NCBI RefSeq assembly: GCF_000969985.1
Contig: NZ_CP009526.1
Span: 3,038,001-3,102,000 of the forward strand
Direction: 5' to 3'
DNA length: 64,000 bases
From: Methanosarcina barkeri str. Wiesmoor
GTDB lineage: Archaea > Halobacteriota > Methanosarcinia > Methanosarcinales > Methanosarcinaceae
The notes under the pieces were generated by a model. It was not told the origin of the DNA. It did no database searches and was given only the letters and a program-made list of their open reading frames with translations. Below, in pieces: positions 37,106 through 45,325 of this stretch (the first letter of the stretch is position 1; every line of letters begins with the position of its first letter). A program made the position numbers and the translations under genes.

Positions 37106-37316
37106 ACAGGTTTTCACTGTAATCAGAAAAATCCATCCCCAAAAGGAAAAGATAACTTCAATCAAAAAAGGCCCTGTAAAGGGCTCCTTCTAAACTTCGT
37201 TTGAATCTACAAATATCATGGGTTTTCAATCTCACTTTAATTTCACAATCGTATTAGGGGTAAGATTCAGCAATCCGCCGGCAGGAGAAATATATTTTAA
37301 CTGATTAAATATGTCG
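37106..37316 (+). repeat. 205-bp dispersed repeat, copy E (tail, link, then head)
   Basis: Begins with the tail (GTAATCAGAAAAATCC, then hairpin GCCCTGTAAAGGGC at 37171-37184, CTCCTTC), runs through the link (ACAAATATCATGGGTTTTC) and ends with a degenerate head (GTAAGATTCAGCAATCCGCC, AAATATATTTTAACTG). The order shows that the element is a tandem unit with a circular period of about 205 bp. Confidence 0.82.
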
Positions 37317-37377
37317 AGAAAATAAGAGATCCTTCACAAGTGAGCTCATGAGGTAAAACGGCTGAATCATAAAAATC

Positions 37378-37602
37378 TTACTTCAAAAGAGTTTCAAATT
37401 CTTCCACTGTCAGTCCTGAAACTTTTATCAAATTTCTCAAAAGACTTGGTTTCAGTTCTTTGTGCTTCGGAACAGTCAGCGTAATTTTAGAGCCTTCTTT
37501 TCTCAGGACAACATGACTTCCTACCTGCCGGTGAGGGAGCCAGCCAGCTTTAGAAAAAGCTTCAATTGCCTGCATTCCGGAAATTACAGGAAGTCCAGAC
37601 AT
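37378..37602 (-). CDS. hicA: HicA mRNA interferase toxin, copy 1
   Basis: A 74-residue HicA: LPVISGMQAIEAFSKAGWLP, HRQVGSHVVLRKEGSKITLT, VPKHKELKPSLLRNLIKVSG. The catalytic histidine is in GSHVVLR. HicA has a dsRBD-like fold and cleaves mRNA. The start overlaps the stop of hicB by one base. A second copy at 47102 differs by only four residues. The pair is a complete type II toxin-antitoxin module. Confidence 0.95.
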   Translation of the reverse strand: MSGLPVISGMQAIEAFSKAGWLPHRQVGSHVVLRKEGSKITLTVPKHKELKPSLLRNLIKVSGLTVEEFETLLK

Positions 37603-37820
37603 TAAACAACCACATCAACTACTCTGCAGGAGGACTTCCCAATACATTCCTGCAGTTCGTCTTCTGCCAGAGATTCCAAGCAAGCTTGAATCGCTTCTTT
37701 AATATTTTCAATAGCTTCTTCCACCGTGTCTCCCTGCGAAAAACAGCCTGTTAAAGCCGGGAAACTGGCAATAAATCCTCCCACTTCTTCATCTTCCTCA
37801 AGGATAATTTTGAACCGCAT
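37602..37820 (-). CDS. hicB: HicB antitoxin, copy 1
   Basis: A 72-residue antitoxin (MRFKIILEEDEEVGGFIASF, PALTGCFSQGDTVEEAIENI). It is the first gene of the module, unlike classical hicAB order, and overlaps hicA by one base, so the antitoxin is made first. It lacks a DNA-binding domain, so autoregulation would need another factor or the toxin-antitoxin complex. The copy at 47326 differs only at the last residue. Confidence 0.94.
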   Translation of the reverse strand: MRFKIILEEDEEVGGFIASFPALTGCFSQGDTVEEAIENIKEAIQACLESLAEDELQECIGKSSCRVVDVVV

Positions 37821-37914
37821 AAATATCGGTTATACGGCTTTTTACTTAAATTGTTATGGGTAAGAGGATCTACCTTCAGACAGATTTAGTAGTGAATATA
37901 ATCGGTTACCAGGT

Positions 37915-38230
37915 TTTAACGTGAATCAGAAATTTCTCCCCAAAAGTAAAAGATCACTTTTATCAAAAAGGCCCTGCGAAGGGCTCCTTTTAAACTCTTT
38001 TATAATAACAGATATTTCAGAATCATATAAAAAGACGTATAGATAGATGACTCCAATTTTATCTTTTTCGAATCAATTATTTTCGGGGAAGATTCCAGCA
38101 GACCGCCGGCAAGAAAAATATATTAAAACTGAATTGAACGTAAAGAAGAGTTCACTTTCAATCAGAAAATCCCTCCCTCAAAAGAGAAAGATCACTTTTA
38201 TCAAAAAGGCTCTGCGGAGACTCAGTATCA
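37915..38230 (+). repeat. 205-bp dispersed repeat, copies F (tail) and G (full)
   Basis: F (37915-37996) is a tail with hairpin GCCCTGCGAAGGGC at 37971-37984 and TCCTTTTAAA after it. G (38081-38230) is complete: TTTCGGGGAAGATTCCAGCA, GACCGCCGGC, AATATATTAAAACTGAATTG, then a weaker hairpin GGCTCTGCGGAGACTC. F was duplicated along with hicBA: the same bases recur at 47640-47715. Confidence 0.85.
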
Positions 38231-38351
38231 AAATCTAGTAATGAATGTAAAATCCAAAATCACTATATTTTGTAATTGGTCACAATTCTTGTGATACAAC
38301 TTAGGGATTGACGTCTTTAGATATCGAATATTGATTTTAGTGAAAACCATA

Positions 38352-38449
38352 GGCTCTTCGCCGTTCTCTATGGATAATATTTTCAATTCAAGACCACGCT
38401 GGATTTTATGAGAACATTATGAAGATAGCACACAAAACAACGAAGAGCC
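38352..38449. mobile_element. 98-bp ISL3-type MITE with 8-bp target duplication
   Basis: The ends are 14-bp inverted repeats (GGCTCTTCGCCGTT on the left; the right end is the complement of GGCTCTTCGTTGTT), matching the GGCTCTTTG-type ends of ISL3-family elements. It is flanked by a perfect 8-bp direct repeat AAACCATA (38344-38351 and 38450-38457), which is the ISL3 duplication length. There is no coding capacity. The intact duplication suggests a fairly recent insertion. The surrounding 38231-38551 contains no gene. Confidence 0.85.
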
Positions 38450-38551
38450 AAACCATATTTTTCTTGCTAATTCAGATTTTCAATCAAAAAATGCAAAAAT
38501 CACTGGATTTTGGACCAGAGTCTCAATTTGCTAAAGTAAATAAAAAGAGCT

Positions 38552-39901
38552 CTATACCAATTTGTTAAAGTAAATGCTGAATTCAGTTCCGTTATTCCTT
38601 TTAAGTTCAATGTAACCTTCTATTTGTTCAACAAGAATGTTCACAATCTGGAGCCCGAGAGAATCAGTATTCTGATGATTGATCTCCTCCGGAAATCCAT
38701 TACCATTATCGGATACTATCAAAATAAACTGAAATTTTTCTTTATTTCTACAGTTTTGTTCTGTTCCTGAGTTTCTGACACTTTTATGTATTTTTTCACA
38801 TTTTTCTGTTGTATGAAGACTTACATGGATTTTTCCACCTTTTTGGGCTGGAAAAGCATACTTCAGAGCATTTGAGATTAGTTCATTGACAATAATTCCG
38901 AGTGGGATTGCGGTATTCATGTCCAGGTATATCTTTTCAAGTTCAAGCTTCAGGCTGATTTCCTCATTTCTTAATCTGTATGAATGAAAAAGATTATTTG
39001 TGAGTTTTTGGAGATAATCTGCAAAGTCAAGATTATTTACTTCGTCTCCTTTGTAGAGTTCTTCATGAATAAGAGCCATGGAGGTAACCCGATTCTGGCT
39101 TTCCCGGAATGCTTCAAGCATTTTTGCATCGGTAGATCTGTCAGCTTCGAGGCTGAGAAGAGACGAGATTACTTGCAAGTTATTTTTGGTCCTGTGGTGG
39201 ATTTCTTTCATACGAGCTTCATACGTTTTTTTAAGAGTCAAATCTGTAGCTTTTCTTTTTGTAATATCGCGAATTAAACTTTGTACACATCCTTGTGATC
39301 TGGAGTCTGCTGGAAGTTTCTGGAAAATTTGCAGAACCCATCTTGTTTCCCCGTCCTTTCTTAATATTCTGTACTCTATTTCGGTAGAGATATCTGACTC
39401 ATACATAGCTTTTTTTAAGTTTTCACAAGCTAATAAACGATCTTCGGGTGTAATTATTTCTACCCACTTAATTTTACCGGAAAGAAAATCTTCTTTATCA
39501 TAACCTGTGATGCCTTCTAGATCTCCATCTATGAATATTGGTACAAAGTTTTCTTTTACTCTGAGTCCTATAAAACCTTCAATATTTTGTTCTAAAAGAC
39601 AATTTTTTTCTCTTGAATAATTGATTTTTGTAGTTTCGATCTCATAAACAGATTTAAGCCATTCTTTACCTTCTTTCGTTTTCATGAGGACTTCAAGTAA
39701 ATCAGGAATTCGAGTCTCATGTTCCTTTAATTCCTTAGTCTTTATATACTCGTATTTTCCAAAAAATTCAGATAATGCTAGAGATACTACATCGGAAATG
39801 CTAGAAAATTCGGGAGTTTTAGCTAGTTCCAGGCACTGTTTTTTGATCCATGGAGATACTGTGGCGTTAATTTGTTCTTTTTTCTTTACGACTTTGGCCA
39901 T
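38552..39901 (-). CDS. Histidine kinase with N-terminal ribbon-helix-helix domain, PAS, HisKA_2
   Basis: A 449-residue soluble protein. Residues about 10-48 (INATVSPWIKKQCLELAKTP, FSSISDVVSLALSEFF) look like a ribbon-helix-helix DNA-binding domain. A helical linker is followed by a PAS domain with PAC (about 115-225: GDLEGITGYDKEDFLSGKIK, YRILRKDGETRWVLQIFQKL, SLIRDITKRK). Then comes a HisKA_2 dimerisation region with the phospho-acceptor His in MKEIHHRTKNNLQVISSLL, and a HATPase_c domain (N-box IVNELISNALKYAF, G1 box VSDNGNGFPEE, then SLGLQIVNILVEQ). No membrane segment. It may bind DNA and signal at once. A perfect palindrome lies 48 bases upstream of its start, and a second RHH protein is encoded divergently. 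Confidence 0.86.
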   Translation of the reverse strand: MAKVVKKKEQINATVSPWIKKQCLELAKTPEFSSISDVVSLALSEFFGKYEYIKTKELKEHETRIPDLLEVLMKTKEGKEWLKSVYEIETTKINYSREKNCLLEQNIEGFIGLRVKENFVPIFIDGDLEGITGYDKEDFLSGKIKWVEIITPEDRLLACENLKKAMYESDISTEIEYRILRKDGETRWVLQIFQKLPADSRSQGCVQSLIRDITKRKATDLTLKKTYEARMKEIHHRTKNNLQVISSLLSLEADRSTDAKMLEAFRESQNRVTSMALIHEELYKGDEVNNLDFADYLQKLTNNLFHSYRLRNEEISLKLELEKIYLDMNTAIPLGIIVNELISNALKYAFPAQKGGKIHVSLHTTEKCEKIHKSVRNSGTEQNCRNKEKFQFILIVSDNGNGFPEEINHQNTDSLGLQIVNILVEQIEGYIELKRNNGTEFSIYFNKLV

Positions 39902-39948
39902 TTATAATCTCCATTTATTAACTTGACATATAGTTCTTTAAAATGTAT

Positions 39949-39981
39949 ATATAATGTAGTGAAGTTTTCACTACATTATAT
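39949..39981. promoter_or_regulatory. 33-bp perfect palindrome, likely RHH operator over the kinase promoter
   Basis: Arms of 15 bp (ATATAATGTAGTGAA and its exact complement) flank a 3-base centre. The left half also supplies a TATA-like run for the kinase gene, whose ATG is 48 bases away. A dimer of ribbon-helix-helix proteins binding here would block transcription. The candidate binders are the kinase's own N-terminal domain and the RHH protein encoded at 40217. Confidence 0.72.
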
Positions 39982-40216
39982 AGCAATTACTCCATAAAAC
40001 GAAAAAAGAATATTTCGGGAATCAATTGAGGTTCATTTTCTATTATGATTCTTTTTAGATTGGAAAACCTAAACTATATCGATATTTTTATGTAAGTTAG
40101 TTCATCTTATTTGGTGAATAATTCATACTATATGATGACGAATTCATATAAATAATTTTGTATTGGGTTTAAAATCATATAATTGTTTATATTAGAGGCA
40201 ACAGTATGATTTAGTA

Positions 40217-40552
40217 ATGAAAGAACGATTTACTATTTCGATGGACAATGATCTTGCACGATGGCTTGATATATTATGTGACGAAAAAATATTCAGCAGC
40301 CGAAGTCACGGGATTGAATTTTGTGTTAAACAAATAAAAAAAATGAATATCGAAAAAGTTGTACTTTTACACTGGGGTAAAACAGAGGTAGAACCTGTTT
40401 TTTTATCGAAAAAAAACGCTCAAATACTTACCAAAATATCTGAAAAATTAAACCTCAGTCCCGAAGATACGCTGGGTATTCTTTTGTATAAAGAGTTAGA
40501 GAATATAAGTAAAAATACAGGATTAGAAAAAAATGGCAATGCCGGTGAATAA
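40217..40552 (+). CDS. Ribbon-helix-helix protein
   Basis: A 111-residue protein with an N-terminal RHH-like motif (MKERFTISMDNDLARWLDIL, then FSSRSHGIEFCVKQIKKM) and a C-terminal region of unknown fold ending in a helical segment (LTKISEKLNLSPEDTLGILL). Divergent from the RHH-kinase across a 315-base control region. A direct role at the palindrome is plausible. There is no kinase domain and no membrane segment. It does not resemble a known antitoxin closely enough to call it one, and no toxin gene follows. Confidence 0.68.
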   Translation: MKERFTISMDNDLARWLDILCDEKIFSSRSHGIEFCVKQIKKMNIEKVVLLHWGKTEVEPVFLSKKNAQILTKISEKLNLSPEDTLGILLYKELENISKNTGLEKNGNAGE

Positions 40553-40621
40553 TTCCTCATTTTAGCCGGATTAAAATTTCCCAATTTCCAATCCTCGAGA
40601 AAAGATTGAGGATCATAAATA

Positions 40622-40942
40622 ATGCTGAAAAAGGAAGAATGGTTATTGATACAAGTATTGCATTCAAAAAGCTTCTGTATCAGTGAAATCGCCAGACAAA
40701 CAGATCATGATAGAAAAACTGTGAGGAAATATCTCAACCTGAAGACGCCGCCCGAACCTTACAAACGTCCAACAAGACCCAGTAAACTTGACCCATATAA
40801 ACCTTACATACTCAAAAGGATTAATAAAGGTCCCTGTGCCTCTGCTTGTCTCCATCGTGAAATCCAGAATATGGGCTTTGATGGAGGAGAAACTACAGTA
40901 AAGGATTTTGTAAAAAAATCCAAATCAGACGAAAATCCCTGA
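40622..40942 (+). pseudogene. istA: Truncated IS21-family transposase (IstA N-terminus)
   Basis: The 106 residues begin MLKKEEWLLIQVLHSKSFCI and contain the helix-turn-helix SEIARQTDHDRKTVRKYL typical of IstA, then the proline-rich linker (YKRPTRPSKLDPYKPYILKR) and TTVKDFVKK. IstA is normally about 400 residues or more, with a DDE domain that is entirely missing here, and istB is absent. The frame stops shortly before repeat copy H, so the element was probably deleted up to that repeat. Confidence 0.85.
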
Positions 40943-41050
40943 ATTGCTCCTCTAAAAGCTAAAATATAACTTTTTAAGCCTTTAAAGGGTTCCTTTTAAC
41001 TCTGATCTCTTCAAACATAAAAAATGTTTTTTCAACCTCGTTTCAATTTT

Positions 41051-41282
41051 ACAACTATTTTAGGAGAAGATTTCAGCAGACCATTGGTAGGAGAAATATA
41101 TTTTTACTGAATTGAACGTGATGAAAAGGTTACTTTTTCAAAAAGGTCATTCTAAAGGATCATTCTTAATTTCTTTAAATCCAAATAATTCACAGGTTTT
41201 CATTTTTCAATATTTACAAACGTTTTCTGGGAAGATTCTAGTGTCCGCTGGCTGGATAAATATATTTTAATTGAATTTACCA
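41051..41282 (+). repeat. 205-bp dispersed repeat, copies H and I
   Basis: H (41051-41170) has TAGGAGAAGATTTCAGCAGA, AAATATATTTTTACTGAATT and a shortened tail (CAAAAAGGTCATTCTAAAGG). I (41214-41282) is a head only: TGGGAAGATTCTAGTG, TAAATATATTTTAATTG, joined to the 3' end of the next gene. Both are more diverged than the other copies. Confidence 0.78.
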
Positions 41283-41318
41283 GAGAAAAAATTTTTTGAG
41301 CTCCCAAATATATAAAGA

Positions 41319-42182
41319 TCATAATTTGGAGCAGTAATTAAAAATAACACAATTCCTGTTATCACACTCTTTACTTTTCTCTTTCGAGCATTTATATGAG
41401 AAGTCAAAAAGAGGCAAGTCGTAATGCAACCCAAAATATTTGTAAATAATTTTACTGTTATGGATAACTGAACTTGTGTCATAATCCATACTTGGATTAT
41501 AGCCAATAATTTTCATCATCTGTTTTACTTTTGTATCAGGAACGCAACAATATTCTCCACTTATCTCAATCTTGCTACAACACTTTAGTTCTCTTAATAT
41601 TAGGGGAACTTTGACTCTAAGAACAGGTTTTCTAATAACTTTATTATTTTTCCCTTTTACCTCAACCATCAACTTTGGATTATCAAATTTTGGAAAAATA
41701 TTGTGATCCAGCTCAGGAACATTGCCATTTAGAATCTCATCTATCTGAAGAGTTTCTTTTAAAAAATCATATTCTCTAGCTACTATGTGTAATCTTTGAA
41801 AGACGCCATCTTTGCCACCTTTTATGTACAGTTTTCCTCTATCTCCTAGAAACTCAGATCCCAAGTTATTCATTTTACAAGCAAGCTCATTTTTGTCTAA
41901 TGATTCTATAAAGCTTTGAGAGTTCCATTTTTCTATATCCAGTAGACTTTCTTTGTATAAAACTGCAACAAACCCAACTGAGTTTTCCCATCTATAATTT
42001 GGCATATTCCAAATAGTTGCCAGAAAAATCAGTGCAATAATATCTTTTTCATTGTTAAAGTCAAAATTAAAGTTCTCTTCAGCCTTTTTGCCAAACTTCA
42101 TCGGATACTCTTCAAACCAACCTTTATAGCCATCAGAATTTGGATATGTCTCATTTATAATCAACCTTGAAAGAGTCTTCAA
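41319..42182 (-). CDS. Hypothetical protein with C-terminal cysteine cluster
   Basis: A 287-residue soluble protein. The N-terminal half is helical (NEKDIIALIFLATIWNMPNY). Near residue 212 CVPDTKVKQMMKIIGY resembles the loop before the last helices of HhH-GPD DNA glycosylases, and the C-terminus has four cysteines (KC-x7-C-x4-C-x5-C, in CSKEKSKECDNRNCVIFNYC), close to but not identical with the [4Fe-4S] motif of endonuclease III (C-x6-C-x2-C-x5-C). An iron-sulfur or zinc site is therefore likely. A DNA-repair role is only a guess; no helix-hairpin-helix was seen. It stands alone between repeat copies I and J. Confidence 0.6.
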   Translation of the reverse strand: MKTLSRLIINETYPNSDGYKGWFEEYPMKFGKKAEENFNFDFNNEKDIIALIFLATIWNMPNYRWENSVGFVAVLYKESLLDIEKWNSQSFIESLDKNELACKMNNLGSEFLGDRGKLYIKGGKDGVFQRLHIVAREYDFLKETLQIDEILNGNVPELDHNIFPKFDNPKLMVEVKGKNNKVIRKPVLRVKVPLILRELKCCSKIEISGEYCCVPDTKVKQMMKIIGYNPSMDYDTSSVIHNSKIIYKYFGLHYDLPLFDFSYKCSKEKSKECDNRNCVIFNYCSKL

Positions 42183-42306
42183 ATTCTCGTCACAATTAAA
42201 TACCAGAAATTAGTCCTCCAAAAATTTTCACAAAATGAACATAGTAATTAATTATCAACAGTACATATAAAGGTATTTTTCCTACATTTGATCTCTTAAC
42301 TATTCA

Positions 42307-42560
42307 CAAACGAGTTTGGGGAAGATTTTAGCAGTCCGCCGGCCGGAAAAATATATTAAAACTGAAATGAACGTGGAGACGGATTCACTCTAATCAGAAA
42401 AACCTCCCCAAAAGAGAAAGATCACTTTTATTAAAAAGGACCTGTGGAGGACTCCTTATAAATCCGCAAAAAGGAGTTTTCAATTCCTTTTTCTTAACAA
42501 ACGTCTTCGGGTATTAGAGAAAGATTTAAGCAGACCGGTAGCATGAATAATTTAAAAATT
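42307..42560 (+). repeat. 205-bp dispersed repeat, copy J (full) plus a degenerate head
   Basis: J (42307-42469) is almost identical to copy A over about 130 bases, including GAAATGAACGTGGAGA and GGACCTGTGGAGGACTCC. A degenerate second head (ACGTCTTCGGGTATTAGAG, AAGATTTAAGCAGACCGGTA) follows at 42506-42560, one period downstream. Confidence 0.85.
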
Positions 42561-42645
42561 TTTTTGAGCTAATCAAAAGCCGGTTTACCTTGAACCTCAG
42601 AGTATTACAGATTTTCTTCACAATAAGAAATCAAATGATTCTCTT

Positions 42646-42876
42646 TTATATTTCGTAATTCTTTTTTCCCTTAACCCAACGATAAATAATGTACAAAGAT
42701 TCTAACGTCAACAGTGCTAAAGCCACAGAAATAAGCAAGTTCTCCCATTCACTAGGTCGAGTTAAAACAGCGATATTTTCATTCTTTTTTCTCAACTTCC
42801 AACCGTCAAGAACTTTGTATTCTATTTCTTGCTGCAATTTGTCTTTTGGAACACGCATTATAATAACATTTGCCAT
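42646..42876 (-). CDS. Small membrane-anchored protein of unknown function
   Basis: A 76-residue protein starting MANVIIMRVPKDKLQQEIEY, followed by a soluble region (KVLDGWKLRKKNENIAVLTR) and one C-terminal membrane segment (LLISVALALLTLESLYIIYR) with a basic tail. The start at ATG 42876 follows AAGGA nine bases upstream; the open frame upstream of it has no ribosome site. No family was recognised. It would be anchored by its C-terminal helix with the N-terminal part in the cytoplasm. Confidence 0.6.
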   Translation of the reverse strand: MANVIIMRVPKDKLQQEIEYKVLDGWKLRKKNENIAVLTRPSEWENLLISVALALLTLESLYIIYRWVKGKKNYEI

Positions 42877-43050
42877 GAATTTCATTCCTTTTCTTGACTT
42901 AAAACAATAGGATAGGTCGGTAATATTTATTATGGAATGCTTTTGAAAAATAGAGTTAATGTAGAACCTATCCAAAAATTATGTTTAAACTTAAAATGAT
43001 TCCAAGAGAAATTTATTCTTGACAATATATCTGCATTTTTTACTTTATCT

Positions 43051-43205
43051 TAACAACTTTATTCGGGAGTAGATTTCAGCAGACCGTCGGCCGGAGAAAT
43101 ATATTTAAACTGAATTGAACGTGAAGAAGGGCCCACCTCAATCAGAAAATCCCCCCATAGAAAAAGATCACTTTTATAAAAAAGGTCCTGCGGCGGGCTC
43201 CTTAG
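43051..43205 (+). repeat. 205-bp dispersed repeat, copy K1 (full)
   Basis: Complete copy with TTATTCGGGAGTAGATTTCA, GACCGTCGGCCGG, AAATATATTTAAACTGAATT and the hairpin GGTCCTGCGGCGGGCTCC. It is followed one period (206 bp) later by K2. Confidence 0.88.
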
Positions 43206-43256
43206 AAACTCTTTTAAGTTTAGAAAACTCACAGGTTTTTAGTTTTTCAATATCTA

Positions 43257-43409
43257 CAAATGTGTTCGGGGAAGATTCAAGTAGCCCGCCGGCCGGAAAA
43301 ATATATTAAAACTGAATTGAACGTGACGAAAAGGTCACTTTCAATCAGAAATTTCTCCCCAAAAGGAAAAGATCAATTTTATCAAAAAGGTCCTGCGAAG
43401 GGCTCCTTA
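43257..43409 (+). repeat. 205-bp dispersed repeat, copy K2 (full)
   Basis: Best-preserved copy: TTCGGGGAAGATTCAAGTAG, CCCGCCGGCCGG, TATA-like AAAATATATTAAAACTG at 43298-43314, then TCCTGCGAAGGGC hairpin at 43390-43402 (one G-U pair compared with GCCCTGCGAAGGGC) and TCCTTAT. Direct tandem arrangement with K1 shows how the element spread or expanded. Confidence 0.88.
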
Positions 43410-43508
43410 TAAATCTGCAAAAATCGTGAGTTTTTAATTTCTCATTTCCTAACAAACATAAAGTGATAATTTATATAGTTATAATTTTCATATAGTTTAA
43501 GGCTGGAA

Positions 43509-44345
43509 GTGAAAACCATGCAAAATCTATCCCCAATTTCCTTGATTTATGGCATCGATTTCAGTGGCTCACAAGAAGCATGTAAGAAAATATGGATTTG
43601 TGAATCTATTCCTACAGATGAAGGACTTCTTGTTAATGGTTGCTGGAACTTAAAGAAAAAATGTAAAAATATCAGCCGTGATGAATCCTTTGAAATCTTA
43701 ACAAGAATTATTGCCCCCAGTTCAGAAGCCGTTTTTGGACTTGATTTTCCTTTTTGCTTGCCAAAGATTATTACAGATGAAACAAATTGGACAACTTTCG
43801 TAAAAAATTTTTCTAAAACTTACAATGATCCCTATGATTTTCGTCAAAAATGCTAGGATAGAGCTTTAGAATTAACTGGAAAAAAGGAATTAAAAAGAAG
43901 TACAGATATAGAGGCGAAGTCGCCATTTTCTCCATATAACCTTCGTCTTTTTAAACAAACCTACTATGGAATAAAAAATCTGCTTTGTCCCCTGGTAATA
44001 GATGAGTCAGCAAAAATACTACCCATGGAAGGTCGAGAGAATTCAAAGCCAGAGGTGCTTGAAATCTGCCCTGCTTCGACCCTGAAGGCTGAAAAATTAT
44101 ACTTCAAAGGTTTCAAAAATCCAGGAAAGGAAGCTAAAGGAATTAGAGAAATAATTCTTGATACATTAGAAAAGAGGTTCATAAAGGAAATATCTCGAAA
44201 CGCAAGGAAAGCAGCTCTTGAAAATGCAGATGGAGATGCCCTTGATAGTATCATTGCAGCGGTAGCGACTCACAGAGCACTTAAAAACAACTTCAGAGTA
44301 CCGGAGAATAAATTGTACAAATTGGAAGGGTACATTTACGTATAA
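43509..44345 (+). CDS. DUF429 (RNase H-like nuclease fold) protein with in-frame amber codon
   Basis: The frame is open for 279 codons except for one TAG at 43854-43856. Before it: MKTMQNLSPISLIYGIDFSG (acidic residue of the RNase H-like fold in GIDFSGS) and GLDFPFCLPKI. After it: DRALELTGKKELKRSTDIEA, VLEICPASTLKAEKLYF and GDALDSIIAAVATH with the second acidic patch of DUF429. Methanosarcina can read UAG as pyrrolysine, so this may be read through, truncated, or a simple nonsense mutation (TGG to TAG). The amber stands after RQKC, where a tryptophan would fit. No pyrrolysine-specific structure was recognised after it. All other features look intact, so decay, if it is that, is recent. Confidence 0.72.
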
Positions 44346-45325
44346 ATTTAATTTTCACTCACAATGTTTTACTTAATTCGAAAACAACCTTTCAAAATGC
44401 CCTTTATAAAGTTGTAAAAATCACGAGTTTTTCAATTTCATTATTCTTATAGGGTTCTTCCAAATCAGTACATAATATTAGATCCTATGAACATTTTTGA
44501 AACCGAAGTAGATGCGTGGTAATGCTTTCTTTAAGGCATCAGAAGCCATGACCTTTCTTGGGAACTTGTCTAAGATTCAAACAAAACTATCTGATAAAAT
44601 GCTTTATTTAGGTCAAAAGCGATCAGAAAATCAGCTCACTTTAGAAGACTGTATTGATTCAAAACATAAAAGGTCTTAAAAAGATTAGATGTTGAAGACT
44701 TCAAAAAGAATGATGTTTAAAATAGGAATCTAAAAAACAAAAAATTCAGATTATTAATTCGTTAGTTAGATGTGTTTTTATTAAAGATAAGTAAAAAGTG
44801 GAGAATCACATGATTAATAAATTTAATACATATACTAAAGGACAATTTGAAAAGAATAAAGGGAAAACATATCACCAAGCTGTCGAAGCTTCCGGATAGA
44901 TTAGCTCGAAAAATTAAAAGATGTCTGCTAATTAATGATAGATAAGATTTAGTTGAACAGTGAACTTAAATTGCTACATATTACAAGTTTTCGCTTTACT
45001 ACAATACCTAAAGTCTTAAGAGAACTCAGACATTTGAAAAGTCAAAGTTGCGCTGGCGCACCCCGCAACAAGCTAGCGGGGTATTCGACTGAAATAAAGT
45101 TTAGTATGAGAGGGTATGCTCTGCGATATGTAAACCCAACAGTATACACAAATATATTAATTATATTATACTATATTATATTATTTTAAGAGTCTTATTG
45201 GTAAAAATTATTATAATTTAATGTCGACATCTGAGTTGGATCTCAAAATGTTTCATCCTTCAACATGAAAAATTAGACAAATATAGATCATCCAGTGTTA
45301 ATTTTTATCAAACCTCTTTCTAATT
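44346..45325. other. 980-bp intergenic region with repeat tail, hairpins and small frames
   Basis: 44384-44460 is a lone tail and link of the dispersed repeat. A 55-codon frame at 44512-44679 (MRGNAFFKASEAMTFLGNLS) and a short frame from 44811 (MINKFNTYTKGQFEKNKGKT) ending in TAG have coding-like composition but no recognised family; both may be relics. At 45047-45083 a compact structure combines GCGCTGGCGC with CCCCGC-N9-GCGGGG, a strong stem-loop of the kind found at IS200/IS605-type ends. No complete gene is supported. Confidence 0.45.

Noticed and set aside
39078-39503. 141-codon plus-strand frame opposite the histidine kinase
   Set aside because: Antisense of the PAS and HisKA_2 region, whose motifs are unmistakable on the minus strand.
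44953-45189. 78-codon plus-strand frame
   Set aside because: No ribosome site or family; it spans the strong stem-loop at 45047-45083 and ends in AT-rich simple sequence.
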